DNA of 64,000 bases from Metellina segmentata (GCA_947359465.1 CANAIC010000159.1:88501-152500), one strand, 5' to 3'; shown: positions 47,001 to 56,325, counted from the first letter of the stretch. The notes: a model not told the origin generated them from the sequence alone. Numbers and translations are program-made.

Positions 47001-47179
47001 TGACAAGACGACAAATCCATCGTGAAGGCTGGAAGTCCTGATGTTTTCGACGTCCAATATTGAGTAAAGGCATCATAGTCCTTCCGATATAAATAGTAGA
47101 TACCATTAGTTATATCATAGAAAAGGTATGTGTCTCTTGGAACTTGTTCGACTGAATTGGTTCTCTTTAAAAAACCCAT
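44030..47179 (-). CDS. D5-type primase-helicase
   Basis: 1,049 aa from the ATG at 47179 (the frame opens upstream at a GTG). The N-terminal archaeo-eukaryotic primase has SLIFDLDF (Asp 67 and 69) and SKGLHVHLP (His near 117-119). The C-terminal superfamily 3 helicase has Walker A GTMRNGKS near residue 715-725, Walker B IIATDELE, and sensor region LFTTTNNAP to FRDRVVAIPF. The protein should prime and unwind at viral replication forks. D5 is a hallmark of nucleocytoplasmic large DNA viruses; finding it beside PIF genes is notable. Confidence 0.9.
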   Translation of the reverse strand: MGFLKRTNSVEQVPRDTYLFYDITNGIYYLYRKDYDAFTQYWTSKTSGLPAFTMDLSSCQQHSLIFDLDFKSENPENSPISQSIMQHIESTLKLLFLPCIPNFTYILASRPNSKGLHVHLPELTIAFDDYILLCERLENKLAFSERFGKYVLDTLTNVMLPGAAKPNTLPYKAFRIGYLDETESFKIDLDLASSNDQFQHAKAKFKRRKNNSESFFRKFLFLSQRQYEPYLKQFMMPVAMPFPSLHRLSYVTVVAKEPTQSNAQEDVVQFTYKRTMELGYICKGKQLLFDGSHFLKSFQYLRFNAFMIDSFDTNNYALKKWFEQSVRLSVGLDTNDNPMFQSINQALQEDNGKLASDPNPLKTIMQHDKGYYFLPVFYALCKHLNMSSKELIHPVRSFLDKEFHSILDRIEHVDESHIKYALEDFTVGTIHFCGNNLYPKSLTARDKLKCIIQDSQRAILSVSTTEQVIALLRKIQEHNFPILVLRLANAVKKSSRYMWNYLTESWQEIVRDNEITDHMINLWTHIKAFVHQYRKGGGLGGPEEFLLDRFSIGTVISAILSDTSMEHRSVQMDRHKWLLRLPHGMLDLLTGHIGGTVPELFMSDRKLGMEVPRMTMISLLNDPQFYELYTLLTTKAFFLLYLKGLFLDRTDDLVDTLKELVSEQLPEIIMDPLAQSMMQFYVQICKYLSFEYDLIMYFLDVLASTLIATNYERKFFVLKGTMRNGKSKLFELLAKTFGGYFHSIQSENLKPGTSSTNALPELASTLFSCRIIATDELESKVHENRIKQITGDSQVSFRNMYEANVGGIPTAKLFTTTNNAPETITTQAFRDRVVAIPFHATFKRKAPTSTSEQVRFNRYSKQSYVVENSYEGCFLFLYFHMQTHMNRKDGLLHYRDEPDCVVEYTRDYLVNTDIYNQFKLHMDVQIDRVSVTTMTDLRSAIRQYLKMTKNMSLCDTDLIVRFEEEFHEYRRTDIRLETFNFKAIGDPIASSQTFENASLMASLEYESPPAKRPKIDKDNNMPKPIEQQDSVVYYQDVCIKNLKRAANDN

Positions 47180-47414
47180 AGGCTTTATTATTTTTATTTG
47201 GGATGACGAATCACTCCTTACTTCCCACAACGGGAGTGGGTGCAAATGAAGCACCTTTATTTTATAATTTCGTTATATACATGGATAAATTTGATTTCTT
47301 TTATCTTTTGTTAAAAAAACAATACATAAAAATAATTATATATCTATATTTTTTTTAAATATTTATTCATTTATTTTTATACATTGTTTTTTTTTATATT
47401 ACTATTATTTGCTT

Positions 47415-48176
47415 TTAATCCCACGTCTCAGGGATTCGATTAATAATGTCGGCAAACGTCTTTCGTTCCTCCAAAGTTCTACCAACGACGTCGAGTACAT
47501 CTTTATCCAAATGGTTAGGTATGTCCTCTGTCGATTCTGGAGCATTCCCTTCATTTCCCAAATTCTCCATCGAGTCGATTAATTCTTCCAAATTTTTCCT
47601 AACTTCCTCAATCTGTTCATCTATTGAAGACTCAGTTTCGTAGTAGTCCTCTTCATCCAAGTCACTTTCACTAGAAGGTTCGCATTCCTCTTGTTCACGA
47701 ACCTTTAGATTGGATTGGTTTAATAGAGATGCAAGTGCAATTGCACCTGCTGTTTTTCTCAACTCCCGAATTGAAAGCCAGCCTACTCGTTCGAAGTGTT
47801 GCTTCTCCAACGAATTATTATAACGCACGTTCACAAGTTTGACTTGAGAATCAACTGCTTCATTTATAAAAGTATATTGAAAATTATAATTGCAAATACA
47901 AGAAATAAATTCGTAGAAGTGATCATACGACATGACTGTTGACGAATTCTCAACATTTACTTGAGTCGCATAAAATGAGCAATCAATACAATTTACTTTA
48001 GTCTTATCAAATGAATAACGAAAATCTATTAAAGCCCTCGTAGGGGGATAATAGCCATCAATCCGTAGAGAATATTTCCGATCCAAATTTGCCTGTATAA
48101 AATCTTGAATTAAAAAGGTATGAAGTGGAATTATAAAATGGTGGGCTCGATCCTTGCTTGCGTAGACTGGAATCAT
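47415..48176 (-). CDS. Hypothetical protein with acidic C terminus, 253 aa
   Basis: ATG at 48176 chosen over an upstream TTG. The N-terminal 130 residues look globular, with a CIDC pair near 78-81. The C-terminal part is strongly acidic (ESDLDEEDYYETESSIDEQIEE). The 235-base gap upstream of it in the window (47180-47414) holds only A/T-rich sequence. Not recognised. Confidence 0.65.
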   Translation of the reverse strand: MIPVYASKDRAHHFIIPLHTFLIQDFIQANLDRKYSLRIDGYYPPTRALIDFRYSFDKTKVNCIDCSFYATQVNVENSSTVMSYDHFYEFISCICNYNFQYTFINEAVDSQVKLVNVRYNNSLEKQHFERVGWLSIRELRKTAGAIALASLLNQSNLKVREQEECEPSSESDLDEEDYYETESSIDEQIEEVRKNLEELIDSMENLGNEGNAPESTEDIPNHLDKDVLDVVGRTLEERKTFADIINRIPETWD

Positions 48177-48315
48177 GATGGAACTATTAAGATTATCCAA
48201 GGCGTACCGTCAAGAAAGTAATGTATTTTGCTGAAAACGTACAACTCTTATATAGTAACTAACCCTCCCCTCAAATAATAAATTAATAAAAATATTTTTT
48301 TTTTTTTTAATTTTA

Positions 48316-49239
48316 TTACTTGTGTTTCTCGAGAAATTCCATAAAGTTTGAAGACCACGTCATTCTAGTTTTGAACTGTAAAACCCCTTCATTCCCAGTG
48401 CAATACATTGGATGCTTAATCAACGACATTTTAGTCATGCACTCGACGCGTCCTTCGAGTTCTTTTAGATCCTCTCGAAGCCTCGTCGTTTCATTTACGC
48501 AGGGTGAGGTAGGATCGTCTGGATCTAAATGTTCCAAATATGCGCATTCGCAAGCTGACCCATTCCAACCCATTGACGCGGGAGGCTTGAAAATCTCTCG
48601 TACGCAATAATCTTGCGAACAGACAAATGGAAGAATATTAATCAGTCTCTTATTGTTCTTGTCTTTAGAATCACACTTGCAACGGTATCTAAGCTCTTCC
48701 CCAAACGTTTCATAATAATTTTCAATTGAACCCTCGGCGAGTTTATTTTCTCGATAGTCCCACAAAACATTCATTGCGGGGTCTACCGCTTCTGGATGAT
48801 AGCAGGGTATAGTTTTTCCATCTCCATACAATGATTCATGTCGCGATGAACACATCCATCCCGCCAAGGAAAATATCGCTCGCGAAGTTTTCTGATCACA
48901 TGCTTCCAGGCCTTTTGGTAAGCAATAGGTTCCAGGCGAAAGTTTTCTATTCAAGACGTAAATCTCATCCTTCTCAATCACTCGAAATTGGATAAAAGCT
49001 TCTCCGTTTATACACAACGTCTTACAATCACAAGGTTCGCCCGTGGGACATTTGAAACCATGTAAAGGACATGTAGACGACGCGATGGGATGGACGGCTT
49101 GTCCAAATAACGCCACACTCCCTACTCTGGAACTTTTACCGTCGAACGTCCAAGTCAGACGAGGCTTGTAATACAAGTTCACAATCGTGACTACCAAAAC
49201 TAGAAAGAGAATAAAAGATATGTATTGGTTCTTTATCAT
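48316..49239 (-). CDS. pif-2: PIF-2 per os infectivity factor
   Basis: 307 aa from the ATG at 49239, which puts the anchor (FILFLVLVVTIVNLYY) at the N terminus; an ATG at 49293 would add 18 residues. The cysteine pattern CDCKTLC, PGTYC, CDQKTS, GWMC, then YRCKCDSKDKNN and CSQDYC, together with NVLWD, follows the order seen in PIF-2 proteins, which are among the best conserved PIFs. It should act in the entry complex with P74 and PIF-1. The 5' end overlaps the divergent gene at 49220. Confidence 0.85.
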   Translation of the reverse strand: MIKNQYISFILFLVLVVTIVNLYYKPRLTWTFDGKSSRVGSVALFGQAVHPIASSTCPLHGFKCPTGEPCDCKTLCINGEAFIQFRVIEKDEIYVLNRKLSPGTYCLPKGLEACDQKTSRAIFSLAGWMCSSRHESLYGDGKTIPCYHPEAVDPAMNVLWDYRENKLAEGSIENYYETFGEELRYRCKCDSKDKNNKRLINILPFVCSQDYCVREIFKPPASMGWNGSACECAYLEHLDPDDPTSPCVNETTRLREDLKELEGRVECMTKMSLIKHPMYCTGNEGVLQFKTRMTWSSNFMEFLEKHK

Positions 49240-49609
49240 CTTGTGTTTGCTGCTGCTTGGTTTTAACTTGGAACCTGTAAAAGGTCGACCCATCCACGGT
49301 CATTACGCCATCATTCGATCGTGGAAAAACTTTCGACTGGTCCAAATCATTCCGAGCAACTGGTTTGTTTTGGTAGATGGAGACACTTGCTACTTGTACA
49401 TTGATTCTATCGAGTCCAAAGAGACCTACACGTCAGCGATTCGACTCGACAGTCAAATGAAATACGATATTTTACATTACCGATATCTCCTCGATTGGAT
49501 ACAAGACCCACCCATCGTGGTGGCGTATCCACCCCAGCAAGCTAAAGACGTGGTCGGAATTCTCAATTATATCACGAAAGAGCTGTCCGGCAGACTCGCG
49601 CAAAAGTAG
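49220..49609 (+). CDS. Secreted or membrane-anchored protein divergent from pif-2
   Basis: 129 aa from the ATG at 49220. An N-terminal signal or anchor (FFIILCLLLLGF) precedes a compact ectodomain with a single cysteine. The first 20 bases overlap the 5' end of pif-2. The plan resembles small PIF proteins such as PIF-4, but I cannot identify which. The 3' end overlaps the convergent gene by 38 bases. Confidence 0.6.
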   Translation: MYWFFIILCLLLLGFNLEPVKGRPIHGHYAIIRSWKNFRLVQIIPSNWFVLVDGDTCYLYIDSIESKETYTSAIRLDSQMKYDILHYRYLLDWIQDPPIVVAYPPQQAKDVVGILNYITKELSGRLAQK

Positions 49610-50123
49610 AAAAGGACTCCGAACCGTAAATTTTTATTCCTGGAAATTTTTCTCTTAATTCTGGTTCAATGCGTCTGTGAGAATACGGCACGCGATAGAA
49701 TCCGATGCGAGATATGCCAGTGAGTGCCAGATAGAGCATTAATACTTCCTCACCTTCATTAGAGCAAATGTTTTTATAGTCGAGACAAATACGAAAAGGA
49801 TAAAGTGGAATGATTGATACTTTGGCCAAACGGTAAGGTGGCTTTACATTTTCGAAAGGTACGACCAACACTCCAACCGCTTTAGGTACCAAATTTATCA
49901 GGTAAGGTACCGATGGTTCGAAGGAAACAAAATTTCTCAACCTAGTATACGCTTCTAAAATTCCTAGCCACCGTAAAATGAATTGCTCCATCTCTTCAGG
50001 CTTTCCATAGTCTTTTAAAATCTTGAAGTAACGTTCAGCAATAAATACTTTATGACGATCCAAATCAAACATGATGAAGTATCTTGTCCTCTGTAGATGG
50101 TTTAACATTTTGGAGTAGTACAT
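49572..50123 (-). CDS. Hypothetical protein, 183 aa
   Basis: ATG at 50123. Soluble, with a basic helical N terminus and a beta-like AVGVLVVPF region. It overlaps the convergent 129-aa gene by 38 bases. Not recognised. Confidence 0.65.
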   Translation of the reverse strand: MYYSKMLNHLQRTRYFIMFDLDRHKVFIAERYFKILKDYGKPEEMEQFILRWLGILEAYTRLRNFVSFEPSVPYLINLVPKAVGVLVVPFENVKPPYRLAKVSIIPLYPFRICLDYKNICSNEGEEVLMLYLALTGISRIGFYRVPYSHRRIEPELREKFPGIKIYGSESFSTFARVCRTALS

Positions 50124-50251
50124 TTATTTATATAACATAAAATAATAATAATAATTTAAAAATAACTAAAAATATTATATAACTTTTTTTTTGCATGGAT
50201 AATTCTCAATTTTTTTGTTGACGGAACTTCGAGAAAGAGGGCATTTATTTA

Positions 50252-50408
50252 TCAGTCACCAATGTGCGGCAGGCAATGATATGAAGAAAATGGCATCTTG
50301 GACATTTCTCCAGTGTTCCCTCTTTGGGGCTTGCCCAACAATCCAATCCTTCATGTTGAGATGATAAGAAAGCGTGCTGAACCCCATCAACGAATTGTAG
50401 GTAAAAAA
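50252..50408 (-). pseudogene. Decayed IAP relic (BIR fragment joined to RING fragment)
   Basis: On the minus strand the sequence matches the iap at 60698-61561. It runs from TTTACCTACAAT through AAGGATTGGATTGTTGGGCA and the AAAGAGGGAACACTGG stretch to GATGCCATTTTCTT. It then jumps to the RING region at TCATTGCCTGC and the following bases. The part between, about 500 bases in the intact gene, is missing, and frames are broken. Confidence 0.8.
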
Positions 50409-50466
50409 ATCCCGTCTTTGACACTATACATTTTTCAGCGCTCTTGATTCACTTTCCGAAAAAATA

Positions 50467-51108
50467 CTACATCCAAGCGCGCTCTTCCAATTCCTCGAGA
50501 AACGCGTTCACAACGTCTGTGTCATGCATCCCAAACCCCATAAAGGGCATGGGTTGGTAAGACATTATCGATGGAATCACTTCTGGCAGCCACTCATGCT
50601 TTTGTTTCTCTGCATTTTTGAAGAAATCAACATATGCCTTTTCGTCGGGGTATTTTTGAATTTCAAACGCACGTCCTCGTTCTAGCATTTGAAAATATCC
50701 CATCTTTGTTGAGTACTTGCTAAAAGCAATTGAGTCTCCATAATCTAGTACGTACACTTCGTCGACTCCAATACATTTCAATCGTTTCTCATAATACTGC
50801 GCCAGCCGACTCATCTGTGCCATCGTCAAACTTTTTTCAAATTGAAAGGCAGATATGAGAGGATTACGAGAAGAAACAATTATCAATTTGTCCTTACTAT
50901 CCGCCATTTGGATAGCTTGCTCAACTTTTGCAACGTAATTTTCTAATACTAAATAGAGTTTGGTCATTGTATCCGTGACCAGAGACTCATCCAAAAAAGT
51001 CTCCACCAACGAGAGGCAATCATCCACCCAGATATAATGTAGACTCTTAGCAAATTGACTCTTGCCAATTCCAACATAAGATGCTTGGATATCTATTAAC
51101 TGGATCAT
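50467..51108 (-). CDS. Deoxynucleoside-kinase-like P-loop protein, copy 1
   Basis: 213 aa. Residues 9-17 (ASYVGIGKS) form a variant P-loop with Ala for the first Gly. SSRNPLISAFQF near residue 79 corresponds to the ERS-type motif of deoxynucleoside kinases, and RGRAFE with a downstream WLPE matches the lid and C-terminal region. It is a close paralogue of 56585-57226 and of the same length. Expected role is nucleotide supply. The altered P-loop and the missing Glu in the ERS position leave activity open. Confidence 0.7.
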   Translation of the reverse strand: MIQLIDIQASYVGIGKSQFAKSLHYIWVDDCLSLVETFLDESLVTDTMTKLYLVLENYVAKVEQAIQMADSKDKLIIVSSRNPLISAFQFEKSLTMAQMSRLAQYYEKRLKCIGVDEVYVLDYGDSIAFSKYSTKMGYFQMLERGRAFEIQKYPDEKAYVDFFKNAEKQKHEWLPEVIPSIMSYQPMPFMGFGMHDTDVVNAFLEELEERAWM

Positions 51109-51270
51109 GACTGACGAGTCAAGGCAAGAGGGAACTCGATGTTCTTGTTATGTGGCCTGCTAAGATTCAAGAGGCGACTCTTGGAAGGAAAGTGGTCCTG
51201 TAGTTCTGGTCCAACGATGAAGAGATGAATCAAAGGGTTTGAATGTCAGAGGAACAACCGTCATATATAT

Positions 51271-51361
51271 ATATATGATACTACTAATAGAAAAAAAAAT
51301 TTTAATATATATATATATATATATTAAAATTATTATTTTATTTTTTTCTATTAGTATTATT
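51271..51361. repeat. AT-cored inverted repeat
   Basis: The arms TACTAATAGAAAAAAA with TTTTAATATA, and their reverse complements ending TTTCTATTAGTA, flank about 20 bases of (AT)n. It is the same design as the larger palindromes but with different arm sequence. It lies just outside the 3' end of the Nudix gene. The rest of the gap 51109-51270 shows nothing. Confidence 0.7.
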
Positions 51362-52136
51362 AGGACTCTCCTCGAATTAAATTCATCACATCATCTTTAC
51401 AAAAAATGTATTTTAAATCACTTTTGACGACTTGCTGTTTTTTCAGCTTTTCATATGCTACTCTTTCGGGAACGAGTTCACCACGATAAACTAGTCGATC
51501 GTCGTTCCAACATTTAATTTTTTTATACACAGCAATGGAATTTTCAAACGAATCAAAGTAGGATTGTCTTCTCAAATCTTTTACGTTTTCAATAATAAAA
51601 AAATATTGCGTGTAAATACAATCGTCATTTCCCAAAAATTCAATTTGTACTAGAGGATAAGTGTTGATATCTTCTTTTTGAAAATTAAACTGATAACCAG
51701 TTTCCTCTTTAAACTCTCGGTAAGCCGACATAAATTTCTGATGAGTACTTAATTTACCGCTTTTGAGTTGACCATGTGGGAAATCATACAAATCTTCGTA
51801 ATTTCGACCTTGTTTGAAACACTCGTAATCCAAACGTTCATGCTCCTTTAGTTTAGGTAACCATTCTCTTTCAAAATCTTGGCGAACAGCTTCAAAACTA
51901 CAATTGTCATGATTGGGCACCAACCCCATACGATGCAAGTGCACCAAGTAATCTTGGACACAGTACGGTACTTTACGACAGATCAAAACAACGCGCTTGC
52001 ATTTCGTTTTGACTATCAATCCATACGATACGGAGAAATTATTTCTTTGTACTTTTTTGTTAACAATTGCCTCTATCTTGCTTTTAAACAAAGTCGATAA
52101 AGGCTTCTTGAACCTTTTTTGTCTAACGTCTTCCAT
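51360..52136 (-). CDS. Nudix hydrolase, g5R/decapping-like
   Basis: 258 aa. The Nudix box ends with the intact REFKEETGY at residues 140-148, preceded by FPHGQLKSGK. The usual Glu of the box's first half is not in place, as in some diverged viral forms. A long insertion before the box (residues about 60-118) is like that of asfarvirus g5R, which removes mRNA caps and hydrolyses diphosphoinositol phosphates. Decapping here would feed the XRN-like nuclease at 2659-3843. Confidence 0.82.
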   Translation of the reverse strand: MEDVRQKRFKKPLSTLFKSKIEAIVNKKVQRNNFSVSYGLIVKTKCKRVVLICRKVPYCVQDYLVHLHRMGLVPNHDNCSFEAVRQDFEREWLPKLKEHERLDYECFKQGRNYEDLYDFPHGQLKSGKLSTHQKFMSAYREFKEETGYQFNFQKEDINTYPLVQIEFLGNDDCIYTQYFFIIENVKDLRRQSYFDSFENSIAVYKKIKCWNDDRLVYRGELVPERVAYEKLKKQQVVKSDLKYIFCKDDVMNLIRGES

Positions 52137-52446
52137 TTTTTTCCCTTGACTTCTATACCTTTAATATGCACGTTTCAACTAGTGGAGACGATTGATTGTA
52201 ACAAAAGATGTTTTCCAACACTACACTATGTCAAGAACAGGGTTGAAGCAGAACTGAATCATGTTCCATCCCGCATCAATCTTTATAACTTCAAAAATAA
52301 TAAAAAAATTAAAAAAATAATTATTATTTATTATATATATATATTTTTTTTATATATTTTTATTTATTTGTGAATTCCTTTTTAAATAGCAATGCCTAGT
52401 TTCCCCACAAATAACATTTACTAAGCTAGGAGGGTGGCAAATTCCA
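52137..52446. other. Intergenic, A/T-rich, possible coding trace
   Basis: No gene is supported. A plus-strand frame around 52190-52300 reads plausibly as protein (DCNKRCFPTLHYVKNR) but has no ATG and ends in A/T-rich sequence. The rest is poly-A/T and a short AT run. Confidence 0.4.
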
Positions 52447-52815
52447 TCAAATTGTATTGGTCATTGGTTTTCCTACACTGTACTTTACAAGAGTCGGATT
52501 AACTAATGCGATCGACTCTGCATGGTCCATTTCTTCGATTTGTACATCGGAAACTGTTGTTGGGTCTCCTCTCAATTCCTCTTGATTCTCTTGGAGCGTT
52601 GGATTAGCGAATGCGACCGACTCTCCATGGTCCATTTCTTCGTTTTTGATTTGTACATCAGGAATCGTTGTTGAGTCTCCTCTCGTCGATTCCTCTTGGA
52701 TCTTTTCCTCCTCATCATCAAATTCTTGAATTAAAGTACCCCGCGTCCAATCGTCAAATTCTTCTATATATTGTCGACAGTTTGAATCGAGAAACTTAAC
52801 CTTTTTAAAAAACAT
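52447..52815 (-). CDS. Acidic protein with a tandem internal repeat, 122 aa
   Basis: ATG at 52815 (a TTG lies upstream). After a short basic start, the protein contains two copies of a unit of about 35 residues: RGDSTTIPDVQI to ESVAFANPTL and RGDPTTVSDVQI to ESIALVNPTL. Overall it is very acidic and probably disordered. The DNA repeat is about 100 bases. Not recognised. Confidence 0.55.
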   Translation of the reverse strand: MFFKKVKFLDSNCRQYIEEFDDWTRGTLIQEFDDEEEKIQEESTRGDSTTIPDVQIKNEEMDHGESVAFANPTLQENQEELRGDPTTVSDVQIEEMDHAESIALVNPTLVKYSVGKPMTNTI

Positions 52816-52819
52816 ATCG

Positions 52820-53246
52820 ATGAAATTCAAGGATCCATTTACTTATCCAACAGGATCCCTCTTCTCCTTTAGGAACCACTTTAAGGAGAATTGGTCGAAA
52901 ATAAAAGAGGTTTATTTGTAACGCAGGAATCGAATAACAATTGGGTCTTGATTCGTTATTTAAGCTCAACACCACCTTTACGTGACGAACTAATCAAATC
53001 CAACATTTCACTACCTGTGAGGATTCGAATCGACTTGAATCCTGGTAAACAAGATGGTACGACATCCGAAAAGTGACGACGTGGAGAGATACGATAGTGG
53101 GTATTAGACTTATAACCGAGAAGCACGTGAACATCGGACGCTCTCCAAAAAATTCGTGGATCGGTAACACCGACACAGGCCGAGAGAATGATATCGTCAT
53201 AGAGTTGAACTCGAAATCACATCTTGTGACGTTGAAAACTAAATAG
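52820..53246 (+). pseudogene. Frameshifted gene of unknown family
   Basis: Three plus-strand frames follow one another with small overlaps: from the ATG at 52820 to 52921, then about 52891-53076, then 53049-53246 ending in TAG. Each reads as ordinary protein (for example SLFSFRNHF, LLVTQ-like and NSWIGNTDTGREN), so at least two frameshifts have broken one gene of about 140 codons. I do not recognise the protein. Confidence 0.5.
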
Positions 53247-53353
53247 AGCCTGAACCTCGAAGACAGTCGTTAATGCGGAGTATGAGAATAACTATCCCTC
53301 CGAACGATCAAAGATCTTATATAGATAGAAAAAAAAACTTTTTCATTTTTTTT

Positions 53354-54364
53354 TCACTTTGATGACAACGAAAATTTATAACCTGTACCTTCATTAAACT
53401 GCTCTCCGAAGAATACCTTGTCGGCTGAAGTCTTTACTTCGCTCTTGTACAATTTTCTAGTCCCAAATTGTACCAAATTCTTTTTCATCGCCTCGAAACT
53501 CAGTACCTCCATAGGCGATCGTTCCTCGTTCTTAGCCAGTCCGTTTCTAGTCAAAGCCAGTGGCATACCTGTGCGGCATTGGTATTTCACGACGGTCAGC
53601 ACGTCTCCCTCTTCGACATTTAGTTGAAACTTTACCAATCTCGTCATGTTAAAGAAATAACTCACAATACCACACTTTTCGAACAAATACCGAACATCGG
53701 TAAAGGCAACTATTCGACAGGAATCCACGTGCCTGAGCAATAGGGCCAAATCACGCGCCCAACGGTAAATAATTTTGACAACCCCTCGATCCTCTACTAG
53801 GATAAATTGAAATGTACAGAGGTACTTGTAGCGTCCTTCTCTATCTCGTCCTTTATTGTATACTCCACCTCGTTCCAACTGACATGCGTCGGGAAGCCGT
53901 TGCAGGAGTTCGTGAATCGGATAATCCAAAAGAAATACAGTCCCATATTGGTGCCGCGCGGCTATTTCAAACACTTGTGACTGAGTCGAAAAAACGTTTA
54001 TTTCGTAGCGTAAAGCCTTTTCCACATTGAACGAAACCGATTCTTCGTGAAGTGATTTCAAATGTTTACTATCGAGCGTGTCTTGGGTGTCCAATTTCGT
54101 GATGCGACAGGTCAAGTGAACTCCAAACGCATCTCCCGGCACTGGAAATCTCCTGCGCATAGCTAACACCACCTGATGCAGGAATTCTGGAATCTTGTCT
54201 CTGTGCTCGTTAAACAAGTTCAAATCCACTCGACTCAAATGCTTGCATATGAAACGCTCGATCGACTCGATTTGATGGGGTTGAATCATGTGAAGTATAT
54301 TTGCATATAGGTCGGGTCGATGCATCTCCACTTCGCGAAAGAGAGTCGCGGCTGGATTAGCCAT
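53354..54364 (-). CDS. Hypothetical protein, 336 aa
   Basis: ATG at 54364 preceded by TTTAAAGAAAAG on its strand. A soluble alpha/beta protein with few cysteines and no membrane segment. The length and clean frame suggest a core gene. I cannot match it to a known viral factor. Confidence 0.7.
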   Translation of the reverse strand: MANPAATLFREVEMHRPDLYANILHMIQPHQIESIERFICKHLSRVDLNLFNEHRDKIPEFLHQVVLAMRRRFPVPGDAFGVHLTCRITKLDTQDTLDSKHLKSLHEESVSFNVEKALRYEINVFSTQSQVFEIAARHQYGTVFLLDYPIHELLQRLPDACQLERGGVYNKGRDREGRYKYLCTFQFILVEDRGVVKIIYRWARDLALLLRHVDSCRIVAFTDVRYLFEKCGIVSYFFNMTRLVKFQLNVEEGDVLTVVKYQCRTGMPLALTRNGLAKNEERSPMEVLSFEAMKKNLVQFGTRKLYKSEVKTSADKVFFGEQFNEGTGYKFSLSSK

Positions 54365-54458
54365 GAAGCTGATAGATACTCTTTTCTTTAAAAAAATGAA
54401 GGTGAGAAGGCTTATATATAAAGAATTTTTTTTATTTATTTTTACTTAATACAAATAT

Positions 54459-55454
54459 TTACTTTAAAAATCTTTGAAATGATTTTAATGGACTGTCTTC
54501 TATAACATTATAGTCCTGTCTTGGTTTAGCCGTGGCTTCTTTCTCTTCGCCATTTAATAGGGTCTCGAATACTGGCACTTTCTTTCGTTTTTCACCGCGA
54601 TGCTTTTTTTGAGCGTCTTCTCTCTCTTCGTCAGAGCGTTCTCGTTTTTTATTCGCGGCCTCTTCTTCATCTGTGTTTTTCCTTGGTTGTTCCTCCTTCT
54701 CGTGTGTCGTCGTTCTTTTCCGTTTCTCTCCCCGTTGTTTTTTCTGACCGTCATCACCTTCAACCCCCATCCTCCACTCTTGCACTCCTTTTAAAACAAA
54801 ATCCTCCATACGTTTTCTGTACCATTGTACCCACGGATCAGTGTCGTGTTGATCACTTTCATTCCACGCTGCTTTCAAGACTTGATTGACCTCTTTTGGA
54901 GACTCTAATCCCCCTTCGACGTACATATCCCTGACGGCTGTTAAATGAGACTCCCTGGCTTCGTCGTTGTCCGGTTTAAAGGCCTCGGCAACGTATGCCT
55001 TGATATCCTCTCCCTTGAATCCATCTACCGCATAGAGCCTATAAATTTTTCTCATTGTTTCAGCGTCTGCGTGTTTTGTCAAGATAGTAGCGAGTTTCGC
55101 GAGATCACTGGGCCTCCCACGATCCCTTCCTAATACACGTTCGACACATTGCTGTTCGTCTAAAGTCGGGACCGAAGCGTTCTTTCGATTTTCCCAAATA
55201 CGTAGAATGAGTCTATGCAACTCTTCGTTCAAAAGGCACGTCTTGTTGACTTGATCGGCATGGAGTGTATCCCAAGACAAGTCGACGGAATTCAGTAAAC
55301 GCTTTATGGTTCTCACTGCTGCCGCTTCTTTCGTAAGAAAAGGATTACGCGTCGCGGTGAATTCATGAAAGAGAGCCACTTTCCACAGTTGTAAATCGAG
55401 ACTGTCCTCTAGTGAATTCATATCCTCTCGAGAATGTGACAAAACGTTTTGCAT
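54459..55454 (-). CDS. AVDG-family protein, member 3
   Basis: 331 aa. The family core is IYRLYAVDGFKGEDIKAYV followed by HLTAVRDMYVEGG, at about residues 140-190, with LDLSWDTLHADQ upstream as in member 1. It has a long C-terminal Lys/Arg/Glu-rich tail with two copies of a QKKxRGEKRKK unit that may bind nucleic acid or direct nuclear import. Confidence 0.7.
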   Translation of the reverse strand: MQNVLSHSREDMNSLEDSLDLQLWKVALFHEFTATRNPFLTKEAAAVRTIKRLLNSVDLSWDTLHADQVNKTCLLNEELHRLILRIWENRKNASVPTLDEQQCVERVLGRDRGRPSDLAKLATILTKHADAETMRKIYRLYAVDGFKGEDIKAYVAEAFKPDNDEARESHLTAVRDMYVEGGLESPKEVNQVLKAAWNESDQHDTDPWVQWYRKRMEDFVLKGVQEWRMGVEGDDGQKKQRGEKRKRTTTHEKEEQPRKNTDEEEAANKKRERSDEEREDAQKKHRGEKRKKVPVFETLLNGEEKEATAKPRQDYNVIEDSPLKSFQRFLK

Positions 55455-55754
55455 TTCTACCGTGAAAAAGTTCCTTTACTTGTATTATATTAGACGATCC
55501 GTCTTGAAGGACTTGGAGCGTTGTGTGAAATGGACATTTGGGTAGACTATAAAGGTACGTAAAATAAAAAATTTGAAAAAAATATTTTTTTAATGTTTAC
55601 TTCTTTGAAACCTTCTCCCACCCTGTTTTACAAAGATACTTGAAATGTTAATCCTTTTTCGTTCGATTCAATACGTTACTTTAACAGTTCAACACATTGC
55701 TACGAAGAATAAAGAAGCAACTGTTAAAATAAATAAACACAAAAAGGATATAAT

Positions 55755-56155
55755 AAAAACCGACAAGCGAGTTAATAGATAAGATAGCGCAACTCTCCTT
55801 CTACCTTGCTTGCAACGCCTTTGTTTAAAAAGGATGCGGCTCAACCGTCGAAATGCCGAGATTGCATCGGTGAAACTCCACTTTGTGTAATCCACCAAAG
55901 GGAATATGTTGTGGAAAAATGTTCCCCTGAACGATAATTGTATCCAATTGTTAAAACTTTGTGGAGACCAAAAGAGTGACCGTTTCTCGGTCTGGATAAG
56001 TGTACCCATCCCAGAGTTGACATGATAAAAGTAGCGAGTGAAATTTATTTGAACGTGATGAATACATTGAAGAAGGTTTCTAATGTCAGTAAAATAACCC
56101 GGCATTCAAGACATGATCGAAAGGAGTCGTATCCTGAATTCTATAATATATAATA
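55755..56155. repeat. Dispersed repeat, copy B (internally deleted)
   Basis: Nearly identical to the two ends of copy C (57978-58670), but about 285 bases in the middle are missing, with the junction at CCGTCGAAATGCCGAG. A minus-strand frame of 138 codons (55689-56105) and its 94-codon counterpart in copy C share about 83 residues. The frame is absent from copy A, so I do not treat it as a gene. The gap 55455-55754 shows nothing else. Confidence 0.85.
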
Positions 56156-56245
56156 ACCCACGTTCTATTTGTCTTGAGTATCCAGGGGCTAAGATGTTGA
56201 TTATTTTTTTAAACACTCAATCAACGTTGGTTACTAACCTAATTT

Positions 56246-56325
56246 AAAAAAAAAGCCACTTCTCACAAACTCATCTCGAGTCCTCCGACTCAAGTGAGTT
56301 TGTGAGAAGTGGCTATTTTTTTTTT
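56246..56325. other. Long perfect hairpin with A/T flanks (1)
   Basis: A 20-base arm at 56254-56273 (AGCCACTTCTCACAAACTCA) pairs perfectly with 56295-56314. The 21-base middle can extend the stem through CTCGAGTC and GACTCAAG with one mismatch. Nine A precede it and a T run follows. It could be a bidirectional transcript end or a small-RNA precursor. Confidence 0.85.

Noticed and set aside
55689..56105. 138-codon minus-strand frame in repeat copy B and its 94-codon counterpart in copy C
   Set aside because: The frame is shared only because B and C are near-identical DNA; it is missing from copy A and its ends differ.
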